Positions 9,387 to 19,212 of a stretch of DNA of 64,000 nucleotides are shown here, in pieces. Source of the stretch: Comamonas testosteroni (GTDB lineage: Bacteria; Pseudomonadota; Gammaproteobacteria; Burkholderiales; Burkholderiaceae_C); contig NZ_AWOR01000001.1 of NCBI RefSeq assembly GCF_000761245.1, positions 794,070 to 858,069 of the forward strand, in the 5' to 3' direction. How positions within the stretch are numbered: position 1 is the stretch's first letter; every line of letters begins with the position of its first letter. The translations under genes were made by a program, and so were the position numbers. The notes beneath the pieces are model-generated. The model was not told where the DNA came from, ran no database searches, and saw only the letters and a list, made by a program, of their open reading frames with translations.

Positions 9387-9986
9387 TCAGGCTTGCAGCA
9401 ATGCGGGTACGGCCGGTGCGGCCGCGCCATCGGGCCGTATGGCGGCGATGCGCTGCACCACGCGCGCGGGCTGCTCAAGCAGGCCGTGCTCGTAGGCGAC
9501 GATGTTCCAGCCGGCGCAGACTTGCAGCAGCTCGCCGGGCGCGAGCAGAAAATCCGGGCGCGAGGGCTTGCCATAGGCCTCGTTGCCCTGGGCAAAGGTT
9601 TCGTAGAGCAGCACGCCGCCGGGCTTGACGCTGGCCAGAATCAGCGGCCACAGGGGACGCCACAGGTAGTTGGTGACGACCACGCCATCAAAGCTGCGCC
9701 CCGTCAGCGGCCAGGCGTTGTTTTCGATGTCGGCGGTAATCGTCTCGGCGATATCCGCCACGGACCGGGTCGCCTCCGGCGCCCTGTCCACGCTGGTCAG
9801 AGTGTGGTTCAAGGCCGAGAGGAAACGGGTATGGCGGCCCATGCCGCAGGCCAGATCCAGCACCGAGCCCTGCGGGCGTACCAGATGGGCAAAGCGGGCA
9901 ATCCAGGCTGAGGGCGCCGGCGCGCAGTGGCTGGCGGTGGTCGCAGGAATGGGGGCGGGTGTGGGCGGCAGGGAGTTGCTGGTCAT
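9387..9986 (-). CDS. class I SAM-dependent methyltransferase
   Basis: A 199-aa Rossmann-fold methyltransferase. SAM motif I is VLDLACGMGRHTRFL, the acidic post-I residue lies in TSVDRAP, and motif III is in SVKPGGVLLYETF. The substrate is unknown; length and motifs resemble small TehB-like enzymes. ATG 9986 (MTSNSLPPTP) is chosen because the frame upstream (to 10028) is short and atypical. Residues 2-20 are Pro/Ala-rich and probably disordered. It lies between the SDR gene (91 bp upstream) and the unknown 716-aa gene. Confidence 0.88.
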   Translation of the reverse strand: MTSNSLPPTPAPIPATTASHCAPAPSAWIARFAHLVRPQGSVLDLACGMGRHTRFLSALNHTLTSVDRAPEATRSVADIAETITADIENNAWPLTGRSFDGVVVTNYLWRPLWPLILASVKPGGVLLYETFAQGNEAYGKPSRPDFLLAPGELLQVCAGWNIVAYEHGLLEQPARVVQRIAAIRPDGAAAPAVPALLQA

Positions 9987-10077
9987 CTTGCGAAAACTAT
10001 AGCAGTGCCCGCAGCCAAATCCTTGCATGGCCTGTGCGTCGCTGCATCGGCCGCAGCTCGCGTCGGCTCAGTGCGGC

Positions 10078-10890
10078 TCAGTGCGGCTTCACATCGTCCT
10101 TGAGCGCGGCCAGGGCCATGTCTTCCACCATGCCCGGGGCGATCAGCTTGATGAAGCGGCCCAGCTTGCCCTTGCCCGTCATCACCACCTCGCGCTGGCG
10201 GCGCTTCAGGCCGTCGAGTATGAGGCGTGCGCATTCGGCCACCGTCATCGCGCCGTCCTCCTTGAGGCCGCTGACGCCTGCGGCTTCGCCTCTGGCGTTG
10301 TAGCCGTGGTAGCGGATGCGCGTATCCACCACGCCAGGGTAGGCAGTGGTCACGCTCACGCCGGCGGGCTTGAGCTCGATGCGCAGGGCTTCGAAGAAGC
10401 CGGCCATGGCGAACTTGCTGGCGCTATAGGCCGTGCGGCCCGGCACGCCGATCAGACCGGCCAGCGAAGACACGGCGACGATGGAGCCCTGGCTGGCCTT
10501 GAGGTGCGGTAGCGCCGCATGGGTGCACCAGACGCTGCCCCAGAGGTTGATGCGCATCAACCTCTCATACCAGCCCAGGTCTTGTGCGCTGACCTGTTCG
10601 AACAGCGCATGGGCCGAGACCCCGGCGTTGTTGATCAGGGCGTCCAGCCCGCCAAACTGCTGCACGGCGGCGTCGATCAGCGCGCGGCACTGGGCCTCTT
10701 CGCTTACATCGGTGGGAACTGCGAGCACCTGCGCCCCCAGGGCCTGGCATTGCTCTGCCACGGCCTGCAGATTGTCGGCATTGCGCGCAGCCAGCGTCAG
10801 CTGCAGCCCGCTGCCATGGGTTTGTGCCAGCTGGCGGGCCATTTCGGCGCCTATGCCGTCCGAGGCTCCGGTGATGATGATGCGGGCCAT
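10078..10890 (-). CDS. short-chain dehydrogenase/reductase (SDR)
   Basis: A 270-aa classical SDR with the cofactor motif TGASDGIG at residues 8-15, NNAGVS, and the catalytic Ser and Tyr-X-X-X-Lys in VSSLAG and AYSASKFA. An acidic residue is not evident after the second beta strand (AARNADN), which hints at NADP(H). The C-terminal part, with a conserved RRQREVVMTGKGK stretch, resembles membrane-associated SDRs acting on lipids or steroids, but the substrate is open. It lies 42 bp after the 43-aa gene and probably belongs to a unit with the MFS gene. Confidence 0.92.
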   Translation of the reverse strand: MARIIITGASDGIGAEMARQLAQTHGSGLQLTLAARNADNLQAVAEQCQALGAQVLAVPTDVSEEAQCRALIDAAVQQFGGLDALINNAGVSAHALFEQVSAQDLGWYERLMRINLWGSVWCTHAALPHLKASQGSIVAVSSLAGLIGVPGRTAYSASKFAMAGFFEALRIELKPAGVSVTTAYPGVVDTRIRYHGYNARGEAAGVSGLKEDGAMTVAECARLILDGLKRRQREVVMTGKGKLGRFIKLIAPGMVEDMALAALKDDVKPH

Positions 10891-10932
10891 GCTCTCTCCC
10901 GGCCATGCCGCCCGGGCGGCTTGCCCAAGAGC

Positions 10933-11064
10933 TCAGAAGCAGGCCCAGACCTGGTCTGCCAGTGTGAGCATGAATTCCGGTTGCAGATACAGGGCAAACA
11001 CCGCCAGCAGCAGCACGAGCACGGCACACCAGATGGAGATGCGTTGCCAGAGTTTGAGCGGCAT
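10933..11064 (-). CDS. 43-aa single-pass membrane protein
   Basis: A short frame (MPLKLWQRISIWCAVLVLLL...) with one hydrophobic helix from about residue 9 to 28 and a short acidic/aromatic tail ending in WACF. It lies 16 bp after the MFS transporter and 42 bp before the SDR gene on the same strand. It is too short for database-independent assignment; position, a membrane helix and a clean ATG support it. It may be a helper peptide for the transporter or an unrelated inner-membrane microprotein. Confidence 0.5.
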   Translation of the reverse strand: MPLKLWQRISIWCAVLVLLLAVFALYLQPEFMLTLADQVWACF

Positions 11065-11080
11065 GGCGGTGTCTCCGGTA

Positions 11081-12304
11081 TCAGGCGGCGCTGGGCGTGC
11101 GGCGCACAATGGCGGTCTCGCGCACGGGCATGTTGACGATGGCGGCAAAAATGCCCAGGGCAATCGAGATGTACCAGACCATGTCGTAGTTGCCGTTGAT
11201 GTCGTAGAGATAGCCGCCCAGCCATACGCCCAGGAAGCTGCCGATCTGGTGGCTGAAGAAGACAAAGCCGCCGAGCATGGACAGATGCTGCACGCCGAAG
11301 ATCTGGGCGATGGTGGCATTGGTCAGCGGCACGGTGGACAGCCACAGAAAGCCCATGGCGGCGCAGAAGGCATAGACCGACCAGGGCGACAGCGGTGTCA
11401 GCAAGAAGGCCACGGTGGCCACCGAGCGCAGGCCGTAGATGCCCGACAGCAGATAGCGCTTGGGCAGCTTCTGGCCCAGGTTGCCGGCCAGATAGGTGCC
11501 GAAGATATTGAACAGGCCGACCAGGGCCAGCGAATAGCTGGCCACATGGGGCGCCATGCCGAAGTCCTTCAGATAGCTGGGCATGTGCACGCCGATGAAC
11601 ATGACCTGGAAGCCGCAGACAAAGTAGCCCGCCATCAGCAGCAGAAAGCTGGGGTAGGTCCAGGCTTCCCTGAGCGCCTGGCCCACGGTCTGCTCACGCT
11701 TGATGGGCGTGCTGCCGCCAAAGCCCGGCTCGCGCAGGCCAAAGGCCAGCGCGGCAATCAGCAGCGCGAACAGCGCCAGTATCAGCAAGGCATTGGACCA
11801 GCCGAACTGCGCGATCAGCTTGCCCTCCACGGGCACCATGAAGAACTGGCCGAACGATCCCGCTGCCGCGGCCACGCCCATGGCCCAGCTGCGCCGCGCC
11901 ACGGGAATCTGCCGGCCCAGCACGCCGTAGATCACGGCATAGGTGGTGCCGGCCTGGGCCGCGCCGATCAACACGCCGGCCGTCAGCAGGAACACCGTGG
12001 AGCTGGGAGACAGCGCCATGCCGACCAGACCCAGGGCATAGAGGATGGAGCCGCCGATCAGCACCTTGAAGGCGCCGATGCGATCGGCCAGCATGCCGAC
12101 GAAGATGCCCAGGATGCCCCAGGACAGGTTCTGCACGGCAATGGCCAGGGAAAAGTTCTCGCGCGTCCAGCCCATTTCCTGGGTGATGGGTTGCAGCCAC
12201 AGGCCGAAGCCGTGGCGTATGCCCATGGAGAGCGTGACGATGGCGCCACCGCACAGAAGAATCTGCGCCATGGACATGGGGGCTGGAGTTGTCTTTGTAG
12301 TCAT
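11081..12304 (-). CDS. MFS transporter (12 helices, OxlT/MCT-like)
   Basis: A 407-aa major facilitator with about twelve hydrophobic segments and the loop 2-3 signature GMLADRIGAFKVLIGG, the MFS motif A. The N-terminal GIRHGFGLWLQPITQEMGW resembles the oxalate/formate and monocarboxylate antiporter branch. The substrate is unknown, though small organic acids are typical of that branch. ATG 12304 (MTTKTTPAPMS) is preferred to the frame opening at 12379, because the added residues are not hydrophobic or conserved-looking. It heads the minus-strand group that continues into the 43-aa protein and the SDR gene. Confidence 0.9.
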   Translation of the reverse strand: MTTKTTPAPMSMAQILLCGGAIVTLSMGIRHGFGLWLQPITQEMGWTRENFSLAIAVQNLSWGILGIFVGMLADRIGAFKVLIGGSILYALGLVGMALSPSSTVFLLTAGVLIGAAQAGTTYAVIYGVLGRQIPVARRSWAMGVAAAAGSFGQFFMVPVEGKLIAQFGWSNALLILALFALLIAALAFGLREPGFGGSTPIKREQTVGQALREAWTYPSFLLLMAGYFVCGFQVMFIGVHMPSYLKDFGMAPHVASYSLALVGLFNIFGTYLAGNLGQKLPKRYLLSGIYGLRSVATVAFLLTPLSPWSVYAFCAAMGFLWLSTVPLTNATIAQIFGVQHLSMLGGFVFFSHQIGSFLGVWLGGYLYDINGNYDMVWYISIALGIFAAIVNMPVRETAIVRRTPSAA

Positions 12305-12694
12305 GCCGTGTGTGCGAAAAAAGGCTTGGGAGGCGGTCAGCACACCACTGTAACGAAACCCGCTGTTTTGCGCCTGCACAGCTCGTCACGTGCGTGGCAG
12401 TGCGGCCTGCCAGAATGCGATGGCGGCGCCGGGCGCTGCGGGCGTGCAGCCAGTCGCGACCAATAAAAAGTGAGCGCAATGCGCAAGGTATTCAACAAAA
12501 AACAGGTTAAATCTATCTGAAAGTGATTAATAACAAGCGGTGAAAGCTATCTTTTTGAGAGTTATCGCAGCGAGCAAAATGCGCTGAAAACACGTTGCCA
12601 AGACAGATGTTCGGGCTTTGTGCAAGAGTATTGGGAGTAAACAACTGTGAATTTATCCAGCTCTCATCCGAAGAGGCCACTACAATCCGCCCCC
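12305..12694. promoter_or_regulatory. divergent promoter region between the MFS gene and parE
   Basis: 390 bp without a gene. It contains one end of the dispersed inverted-repeat family (CAAGCGG-TGAA-AGCT at 12534-12548). A TACAAT at 12681-12686 lies only 9 bases before the chosen parE ATG, which would give an almost leaderless mRNA. A GTG at 12647 with GGGAG upstream is an alternative, longer parE start. Confidence 0.45.
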
Positions 12695-14665
12695 ATGGCA
12701 GTCAAACCGTCCAACGAATATTCCGAAGGCTCGATCCGCGTTCTCAAGGGTCTGGAGCCTGTCAAACAGCGTCCCGGCATGTACACGCGCACCGACAACC
12801 CCCTGCACATCCTGCAGGAGGTGATCGACAACGCGGCCGACGAGGCGCTTGCCGGCTATGGCAAGAAAATCAAGTTCACCATGCACGCCGACGGCTCCTA
12901 CAGCGTGGAGGACGACGGGCGCGGCATTCCCTTCGGTCTGCACCCCGAGGAGAAGGCGCCCGTGGTGGAGCTGGTCTTCACGCGTTTGCATGCGGGCGGC
13001 AAGTTCGACAAGGGCAATGGCGGCGCCTACAGCTTCTCGGGTGGTCTGCATGGCGTGGGCGTCTCGGTGACGAATGCGCTGGCCACGCGCCTGGAGGTGC
13101 AGGTGCACCGCGACGGCCAGGTGGCCACGCTGGTGTTCTCGGGCGGCGATGTGATCGAGCCGCTGAAGGTGCGCCCTTTGCAGGCCGGCGAGCGCAAGCA
13201 GGGCACGACGGTGCGTGCCTGGCCCGATGCCAAATACTTCGAATCCTCGGCCCTGCCCATGGGCGAGCTGGTGCATCTGCTGCGCAGCAAGGCCGTGCTC
13301 ATGCCCGGCGTGGCCGTTTCGCTGATCAACGAAAAGTCGCGTGACACCCAGAGCTGGCAGTTCAAGGGCGGTCTGCGCGACTATCTGGCTCAGAGCCTGC
13401 ATGGCGAGCCCGTCATCCCCCTGTTCGAGGGCGAGGGCTTTGCCGACAAGAACAACGACAGCTTTGCCGAAGGCGAGGGCGCGGCCTGGTGCGTGGCCTT
13501 CACCGAAGACGGCGCGCCGCTGCGCGAAAGCTATGTCAACCTGATTCCCACCACGGCGGGCGGCACGCATGACAGCGGCCTGCGCGACGGCCTGTTCCAG
13601 GCCGTCAAGGCCTTCATCGACATGCACTCGCTGCTGCCCAAGGGCGTCAAGCTCATGCCCGACGACGTGTTCGCGCGCGCCAGCTATGTGCTCAACGCCA
13701 AGGTGCTGGACCCGCAGTTCCAGGGCCAGATCAAGGAGCGCCTGAACTCGCGCGACGCCGTGCGTCTGGTCTCGGGCTTTGTGCGCCCGGCGCTGGAGCT
13801 GTGGCTCAACGAGCATGTGGACTGGGGCAAGAAGCTGGCCGAGATCGCCATCAAGGCCGCCCAGACCCGCCAGAAGGCCGGCCAGAAGGTGGAAAAGCGC
13901 AAGGGCAGCGGCGTGGCCGTGCTGCCCGGCAAGCTGACCGATTGCGAGAGCAAGGACATAGCCGCCAACGAGGTGTTCCTGGTCGAGGGCGACTCAGCCG
14001 GCGGCAGCGCCAAGATGGGCCGCGACAAGGAAACCCAGGCGATCCTTCCGCTGCGCGGCAAGGTGCTCAACACCTGGGAAGTGGACCGCGACCGGCTGTT
14101 CGCCAACAACGAAATCCACGATATCTCGGTGGCGATCGGCGTGGATCCGCATGGCCCCAACGACGAGCCCGATCTGTCCGGTCTGCGCTACGGCAAGATC
14201 TGCATTCTCTCGGATGCGGACGTGGACGGCTCGCACATTCAGGTGCTGCTGCTGACGCTGTTCTTCAAGCATTTCCCCAAGCTCATCGAAGCCGGCCACA
14301 TCCATGTGGCGCTGCCGCCGCTGTTCCGTGTGGATGTGCCTGCGCGCGGCAAGAAGCCGGCCATCAAGGTCTATGCGCTCGATGCGGGCGAGCTCGATGC
14401 CATCATCGAAAAATGCGCAAAGGACGGCGTGCCGCGCGAGAAATGCCAGGTCAGCCGCTTCAAGGGCCTGGGCGAGATGAATGCCGAGCAGCTGTGGGAA
14501 ACCACGCTGAACCCTGATACGCGTCGTCTGCTGCCGGTGCAGTTCATGAATCTGGACTTTGCACAGTCGGAGGCCGTGGTCACCAAGCTCATGGGCAAGG
14601 GCGAAGCCGCCGCCCGCCGTGAGCTCATGGAGCTGCATGGCGATTCCGTGGAGGTCGATATCTAG
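12695..14665 (+). CDS. parE: DNA topoisomerase IV subunit B
   Basis: ATPase subunit of topoisomerase IV, which separates linked daughter chromosomes. The 656-aa protein has the GHKL ATP site (DNAADEALAGYG, DDGRGIPFG, GLHGVGVSVTNAL) and the TOPRIM metal motifs EGDSAGG and DADVDGSHI. ParE is chosen over GyrB because of its short length, without the GyrB insert, and because parC follows. ATG 12695 gives the family-typical start before SEGSIRVLKGLEPVKQRPG; GTG 12647 would add 16 residues. The transglycosylase and parC genes follow on the same strand. Confidence 0.97.
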   Translation: MAVKPSNEYSEGSIRVLKGLEPVKQRPGMYTRTDNPLHILQEVIDNAADEALAGYGKKIKFTMHADGSYSVEDDGRGIPFGLHPEEKAPVVELVFTRLHAGGKFDKGNGGAYSFSGGLHGVGVSVTNALATRLEVQVHRDGQVATLVFSGGDVIEPLKVRPLQAGERKQGTTVRAWPDAKYFESSALPMGELVHLLRSKAVLMPGVAVSLINEKSRDTQSWQFKGGLRDYLAQSLHGEPVIPLFEGEGFADKNNDSFAEGEGAAWCVAFTEDGAPLRESYVNLIPTTAGGTHDSGLRDGLFQAVKAFIDMHSLLPKGVKLMPDDVFARASYVLNAKVLDPQFQGQIKERLNSRDAVRLVSGFVRPALELWLNEHVDWGKKLAEIAIKAAQTRQKAGQKVEKRKGSGVAVLPGKLTDCESKDIAANEVFLVEGDSAGGSAKMGRDKETQAILPLRGKVLNTWEVDRDRLFANNEIHDISVAIGVDPHGPNDEPDLSGLRYGKICILSDADVDGSHIQVLLLTLFFKHFPKLIEAGHIHVALPPLFRVDVPARGKKPAIKVYALDAGELDAIIEKCAKDGVPREKCQVSRFKGLGEMNAEQLWETTLNPDTRRLLPVQFMNLDFAQSEAVVTKLMGKGEAAARRELMELHGDSVEVDI

Positions 14666-14707
14666 GCGGGCGTTTCGAACGCCTGCACTAGCGCTCACTA
14701 GCGGTCG

Positions 14708-15595
14708 ATGGAGCCAGCCATGCACAAGCCCATGTTCGATGCCTCACCCAAGCAGCTGCCTGCGCGCGGCGGGTTCGCGTCTGTGCGTTTGCGACGTGCT
14801 GTGCGTGCGGTGGCTGCTGCCTTGCTGGCGGGCTCGGGCTGGCTGGCCGTGACTCCGGCGGCGCATGCCGATCTCTGGGCCTATGTCGACGAATTCGGCG
14901 TCACGCACTTTGCGGCCGAGGCGCTGGACGAGCGCTACAAGCTGTTCTTCAAGGGCGAGCTCTATGACAGCAGCCAGCCGGGCCTGCAGCTCAAGCAGGA
15001 CTCGGCGGCCGAGGGGCTCAGCGCCCGCACGCGCATGCAGGGCTTTTTCGAGGTCTCGCCGCGCTACAAGAGCGTGAGGCCGCATCTGCAGAAGGCGGCC
15101 GAGAGAACCGGCGTGGACTACGACCTGATCAAGGCCGTGATTGCCGTGGAGTCCGGCTTCGATGCCCAGGCCGTCTCGCCCAAGGGGGCTGTCGGCCTGA
15201 TGCAGCTGATGCCGGCCACGGCCGAGCGCTTTGGCGTGTCGGCCAGCAAAAAGCGCAGCATGCAGCAGCAGCTGGCCGACCCGGCCGTGAACGTGCCTGC
15301 CGGCGCGCGCTATCTGAGCTATCTGATGGACTTGTTCCCGGGCCGGCTCGATCTGGTGCTGGCCGCCTATAACGCGGGCGAAGGTGCGGTGCAGAAATTC
15401 GGCAAGGCGATTCCGCCCTACAAGGAAACAATGAATTACGTCAAGGCCGTCACGGGCATCTACGAGCAGCTGCAGGCAGCCAGGCCCCAGAGCGGCCGGC
15501 TGACTGCAGCCGGCTCGGCTGGCCGCGGCGGCTCCCGCATACGCATGACTCTGCCGGGCGCGGCCTCTGCGGCCGCGGATGCGCAAATACCTTGA
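14708..15595 (+). CDS. lytic transglycosylase (SLT domain) located between parE and parC
   Basis: A 295-aa exported peptidoglycan lyase. A Sec signal peptide ends near TPAAHA-D, followed by a DUF4124-like segment ([13 protein letters not shown]). The goose-lysozyme-like SLT domain has the catalytic Glu in [10 protein letters not shown], then [16 protein letters not shown] and [10 protein letters not shown]. The first ATG is 14708; ATG 14720 is equally possible and would shorten the signal peptide by four residues. It starts 42 bp after parE and ends 40 bp before parC, so the three are probably one transcription unit. Confidence 0.92.
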   Translation: MEPAMHKPMFDASPKQLPARGGFASVRLRRAVRAVAAALLAGSGWLAVTPAAHADLWAYVDEFGVTHFAAEALDERYKLFFKGELYDSSQPGLQLKQDSAAEGLSARTRMQGFFEVSPRYKSVRPHLQKAAERTGVDYDLIKAVIAVESGFDAQAVSPKGAVGLMQLMPATAERFGVSASKKRSMQQQLADPAVNVPAGARYLSYLMDLFPGRLDLVLAAYNAGEGAVQKFGKAIPPYKETMNYVKAVTGIYEQLQAARPQSGRLTAAGSAGRGGSRIRMTLPGAASAAADAQIP

Positions 15596-15635
15596 GTCGC
15601 CGGATCGGCGCAATTTGGAAAATCACAAAGAATTC

Positions 15636-18026
15636 ATGAGCGATCAAACCACACTGGATTTGTCTCAACAAGCCGCTGGCGATGCACTGGACCTGGGTCA
15701 ATACGCACAGCGCGCCTATCTCGAATACGCTTTGTCGGTGGTCAAGGGCCGTGCCCTGCCCGACGTCAGCGATGGCCTCAAGCCCGTGCAGCGCCGCATT
15801 CTCTATGCCATGGAGCGCATGGGCCTGAGCTATAGCGGCCCGAACGGCAATACGGCCGCCAAGCCTGTCAAGAGCGCCCGTGTCGTCGGTGACGTGCTGG
15901 GCCGCTTTCACCCCCACGGCGACCAGTCGGCCTATGACGCGCTGGTGCGCATGGCGCAGGACTTCAACCAGCGCTACCCGCTGGTCGACGGCCAGGGCAA
16001 CTTCGGCAGCCGCGACGGCGATGGCGCAGCAGCGATGCGTTATACCGAGGCGCGCCTGTCCAAGATCACCGGCCTGCTGCTCGACGAAATCGATATGGGC
16101 ACGGTGGACTTTGTGCCCAACTACGACGGCAGCACCCAGGAGCCCAAGCAGCTTCCGGCCCGCCTGCCGTTCTCGCTGCTCAATGGCGCCAGCGGCATTG
16201 CCGTGGGTCTGGCAACGGAAATCCCCAGCCACAATCTGCCCGAGGTGGCTGCGGCCTGCGTGGCCTTGATCAAGAAGCCCCAACTGCCCGAGGAGGAGTT
16301 GCTGGCGCTGATTCCCGGTCCCGACTATCCGGGCGGTGGCCAGATCATTTCATCGAGCAGCGATATCGCCGATGCCTACCGCACGGGCCGTGGCAGTCTG
16401 AAGGTGCGTGCGCGCTGGAAGATCGAAGAGCTGGCGCGCGGCCAGTGGCAGCTGGTGGTGACCGAGCTGCCGCCCGGCGTGTCGACCCAGAAGGTGCTCG
16501 AAGAGATCGAGGACATCACCAACCCCAAGGTCAAGACCGGCAAGAAGGCGCTGAGCCAGGAGCAGACCCAGCTCAAGGCCAGCATGCTGGCCGTGCTGGA
16601 CTGCGTGCGCGACGAGTCGAGCAAGGATGCGCCGGTGCGCATCGTGTTTGAGCCCAAGACCGGCAAGATTCCCCAGTCGGAGCTGATCACGGCGCTGCTG
16701 GCCCACACCAGCCTGGAGTCTTCGAGCTCGATCAACCTGACCAGCATCGGCCTCGATGGCCGCCCGGTGCAGAAGTCGCTGCGCCAGATGCTGGAGGAGT
16801 GGATTGCCTTCCGCTTCCAGACCGTGACGCGGCGCAGCCAGCATCGGCTGGAGAAGGTGCTCGATCGCATCCACATCCTCGAAGGCCGTCAGGCCGTGCT
16901 GCTCAACATCGACAAGGTCATTGCCATCATCCGCGCCAGCGATGAACCCAAGCAGGCCTTGATCGATGCCTTCAATCTCTCCGAGCGTCAGGCCGAGGAC
17001 ATTCTTGAAATCCGTCTGCGCCAATTGGCGCGCCTGGAGGCCATCAAGATCGAGCAGGAGCTCAAGGAGCTGCGCAGCGAGCAGGGCAAGTTGGAAGACA
17101 TCCTGGGCAGCGAGGCGACCATGCGCCGCCTGATCTGCAAGGAAATCGAGGCCGATGCCAAGACCTTTGGCGATGCCCGTCGCACGCTGATCCACGAGGA
17201 GAAAAAGGTGGTGGCCGAGGTCAAGGTGGTGGATGAGCCCACGACCGTGATCATTTCCGAAAAGGGCTGGGTGCGCACGCGTCAAGGCCATGGCGTCGAT
17301 GCGGGCACGCTGAGCTTCAAGGCCGGCGATAGCCTCTACGGCACGTTCGAGTGCCGCACGGTCGATCAGTTGCTGGCCTTTGGCAGCAACGGCCGGGTCT
17401 ATTCGGTGCCGGTGTCGGCCCTGCCGGGCGGGCGCGGCGACGGCCAGCCCGTGACGACGCTGGTCGAGCTGGAAGCCGGAACGCAACTGCTGTACTACTT
17501 TGCCGGTGCAGAAAGCACGCAACTGCTGCTGTCGGGTTCGGGCGCCTATGGCTTCACAGCGAGCGTGGGCGATATGGTCTCGCGCCAGAAGGCCGGCAAG
17601 GCCTTTGTCACACTGGGCGAGGGCGAGACCCTGTGCGCGCCTTCGGTGGTGCATGGCGTGCCCATGAATGCGCGTGCCGAGTATGTGGAAGGCGGCGAGC
17701 AGGGGGCCGGTTTGCTCAACCCCGCCAGCCATGTGATCTGCGCCTCGGTAGGCGGTCGCATTCTGACCTTCGAGATCGCCGAGCTCAAGGCCATGCCCAA
17801 GGGCGGTCGCGGCCTGATGCTGATCAGTCTGGAAGACAAGGATCAGCTGGCCGGCGCGGCCGCCTATACGCGCAGCATTCGCCTGGATGGCGTGGGACGC
17901 GGCGGCAAGGCACGTACCGAGACGCTGGAGATCCGCAGCCTCAACAATGCCCGCGGCAACCGCGGCCGCAAGGGCAAGGCTGCCGACCTGGGCTTCAAGC
18001 CCCAGGCGGTGACACGCGTGGAATAG
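15636..18026 (+). CDS. parC: DNA topoisomerase IV subunit A
   Basis: Cleavage subunit of topoisomerase IV, 796 aa. The DNA-linking tyrosine is Tyr136 in AAMRYTEAR; upstream lies the winged-helix motif [17 protein letters not shown]. The C-terminal part (from about residue 530) forms GyrA-like beta-propeller blades. At the position equivalent to E. coli ParC Ser80 the residue is Gln, and at Glu84 it is Asp. ATG 15636 ([12 protein letters not shown]) fits the family; the frame to 15579 overlaps the previous gene. The ribosome site (AAAG) is weak, suggesting coupling to upstream translation. A terminator follows. Confidence 0.97.
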   Translation: MSDQTTLDLSQQAAGDALDLGQYAQRAYLEYALSVVKGRALPDVSDGLKPVQRRILYAMERMGLSYSGPNGNTAAKPVKSARVVGDVLGRFHPHGDQSAYDALVRMAQDFNQRYPLVDGQGNFGSRDGDGAAAMRYTEARLSKITGLLLDEIDMGTVDFVPNYDGSTQEPKQLPARLPFSLLNGASGIAVGLATEIPSHNLPEVAAACVALIKKPQLPEEELLALIPGPDYPGGGQIISSSSDIADAYRTGRGSLKVRARWKIEELARGQWQLVVTELPPGVSTQKVLEEIEDITNPKVKTGKKALSQEQTQLKASMLAVLDCVRDESSKDAPVRIVFEPKTGKIPQSELITALLAHTSLESSSSINLTSIGLDGRPVQKSLRQMLEEWIAFRFQTVTRRSQHRLEKVLDRIHILEGRQAVLLNIDKVIAIIRASDEPKQALIDAFNLSERQAEDILEIRLRQLARLEAIKIEQELKELRSEQGKLEDILGSEATMRRLICKEIEADAKTFGDARRTLIHEEKKVVAEVKVVDEPTTVIISEKGWVRTRQGHGVDAGTLSFKAGDSLYGTFECRTVDQLLAFGSNGRVYSVPVSALPGGRGDGQPVTTLVELEAGTQLLYYFAGAESTQLLLSGSGAYGFTASVGDMVSRQKAGKAFVTLGEGETLCAPSVVHGVPMNARAEYVEGGEQGAGLLNPASHVICASVGGRILTFEIAELKAMPKGGRGLMLISLEDKDQLAGAAAYTRSIRLDGVGRGGKARTETLEIRSLNNARGNRGRKGKAADLGFKPQAVTRVE

Positions 18027-18044
18027 GGCTCAGCGCTCAAACGA

Positions 18045-18074
18045 CAAAAGCCGTGCACTGCACGGCTTTTTCTT
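18045..18074 (+). terminator. terminator of the parE-parC unit
   Basis: AAAAGCCGTGCA / TGCACGGCTTTTT is a perfect stem followed by T residues, just after the parC stop. The symmetric A-run also makes it usable for the convergent pdxY transcript. Confidence 0.9.
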
Positions 18075-18155
18075 TGGTGAATCGGTGCCTGCCATGCACC
18101 GCACCAGTGCCGGATCGATGGCAAAGGATCAATTTGGTGCGTGGCCTGATGCTGT

Positions 18156-19049
18156 TTACGCCGCCATCAGCCTGGCTTCGAACATCTGAGAGGGCTGATT
18201 GATCTGCTCGCGGCTGGCGACCAGGGGCAGGTCGCGCTGCCCCGATTCGGTGCGGGAGACCAGCGCATACAAGGTGCTCACGGCCCTGGACACGGCATCG
18301 GGCACGGCGCGCCCTTGAATCAGATGGCCCAGCAGCACGGCCGAGAACACATCGCCCATGCCGTTGGGCAGGGGGTGCAGGTCGATATAGGGCGTCTGTA
18401 CCAGCCAGGACTTGTCGGCCGTCACGGCCAGTGTGGCCAGTTGATCGGCAGGCATATCGTCGGTGCGCAGGCTGGTGATGACGATCAGGGCCGACGGGCT
18501 GTGATGCAGCTGCGTGAGCATGGCTCGAGCCGCCTGGGTGGCCGCCTCCAAGGTGCTCAGAGGCTGGCCGCCGCACAGCAGCTCGAACTCGTAGTGGTTG
18601 GGCGTGATGACGCTGGCCTGGGACAGCGCGCGCTTGCGCAGAAAGTCCGGGATGCCGGGGCGCACGAACACGCCGCGCCCCACATCGCCCATGACCGGGT
18701 CGCACAGATAGTGTGCCTTGGGCTGGGCAGCGCGCACCTCCTGCACGGCGGCCAGAATGGCTTCGCCCACACCGGCATCGCCCAGATAGCCCGAGAGCAC
18801 GGCCGTGCAGCGCGCCAGCACGCCGCGCGCGCGCAGACCGTCCAGCACATCCTGTACATGGGCAGGTGTGAAGACCTGGCCCTTGAACTCGCCGTAGCCG
18901 GTATGGTTGGAGAACTGCACCGTATGCACGGCCACGGGCTCTATGCCCAGCAGCTGCAGCGGCAGCATGGCAGCGTCGTTGCCCACATGGCCGTAGGCGA
19001 CATGGGATTGAATGCTGAGAACCAGCGGGGGGGGCTGCGTGCTGGGCAT
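18156..19049 (-). CDS. pdxY: pyridoxal kinase
   Basis: Phosphorylates pyridoxal in the vitamin B6 salvage pathway. The 297-aa ribokinase-fold protein has the PdxY-type N-terminus [18 protein letters not shown], the YLCDPVMGD substrate/magnesium segment and the C-terminal anion-hole motif [14 protein letters not shown], whose Asp is the catalytic base. PdxY rather than PdxK is suggested by the length and [12 protein letters not shown] 19049 (MPSTQPPPL) has a GAAAGAG site; the frame continues to 19091 without a better start. The 163-bp gap upstream holds a repeat element. Confidence 0.93.
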   Translation of the reverse strand: MPSTQPPPLVLSIQSHVAYGHVGNDAAMLPLQLLGIEPVAVHTVQFSNHTGYGEFKGQVFTPAHVQDVLDGLRARGVLARCTAVLSGYLGDAGVGEAILAAVQEVRAAQPKAHYLCDPVMGDVGRGVFVRPGIPDFLRKRALSQASVITPNHYEFELLCGGQPLSTLEAATQAARAMLTQLHHSPSALIVITSLRTDDMPADQLATLAVTADKSWLVQTPYIDLHPLPNGMGDVFSAVLLGHLIQGRAVPDAVSRAVSTLYALVSRTESGQRDLPLVASREQINQPSQMFEARLMAA

Positions 19050-19104
19050 GGGGGCTCTTTCGTGAGTGGTCGGAATACTTGCGGCAAGCATCGCGCTGCA
19101 AAGA

Positions 19105-19194
19105 TAAAGTGAGCTGCTTGCGCTTGCCAGTCAATCAATTCAGATAGTTTTGTATCTGAAATCTATGAATAGCAAGCGGTATTAGCTCACTTTA
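19105..19194. repeat. 90-bp miniature inverted-repeat element
   Basis: It is bounded by a perfect 11-bp inverted repeat (TAAAGTGAGCT at 19105-19115, complement at 19184-19194). Just inside lie AGCT-GCTT-GCGCTTG (19112-19126) and, inverted, CAAGCGG-TATT-AGCT (19173-19187). Its core GATAGTTTT..ATCTGAAATCTATGAAT (19143-19170) recurs in the 54.3-kb array. It lies between pdxY and ridA. It codes for nothing visible. Confidence 0.7.
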
Positions 19195-19212
19195 TGTGTG
19201 TGAGCGGAAGTC

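Noticed and set aside
12681..12694. Leaderless parE mRNA from the TACAAT just before the ATG
   Set aside because: There is no matching -35, and a second possible start with a ribosome site lies upstream; kept only as a note in the region entry.
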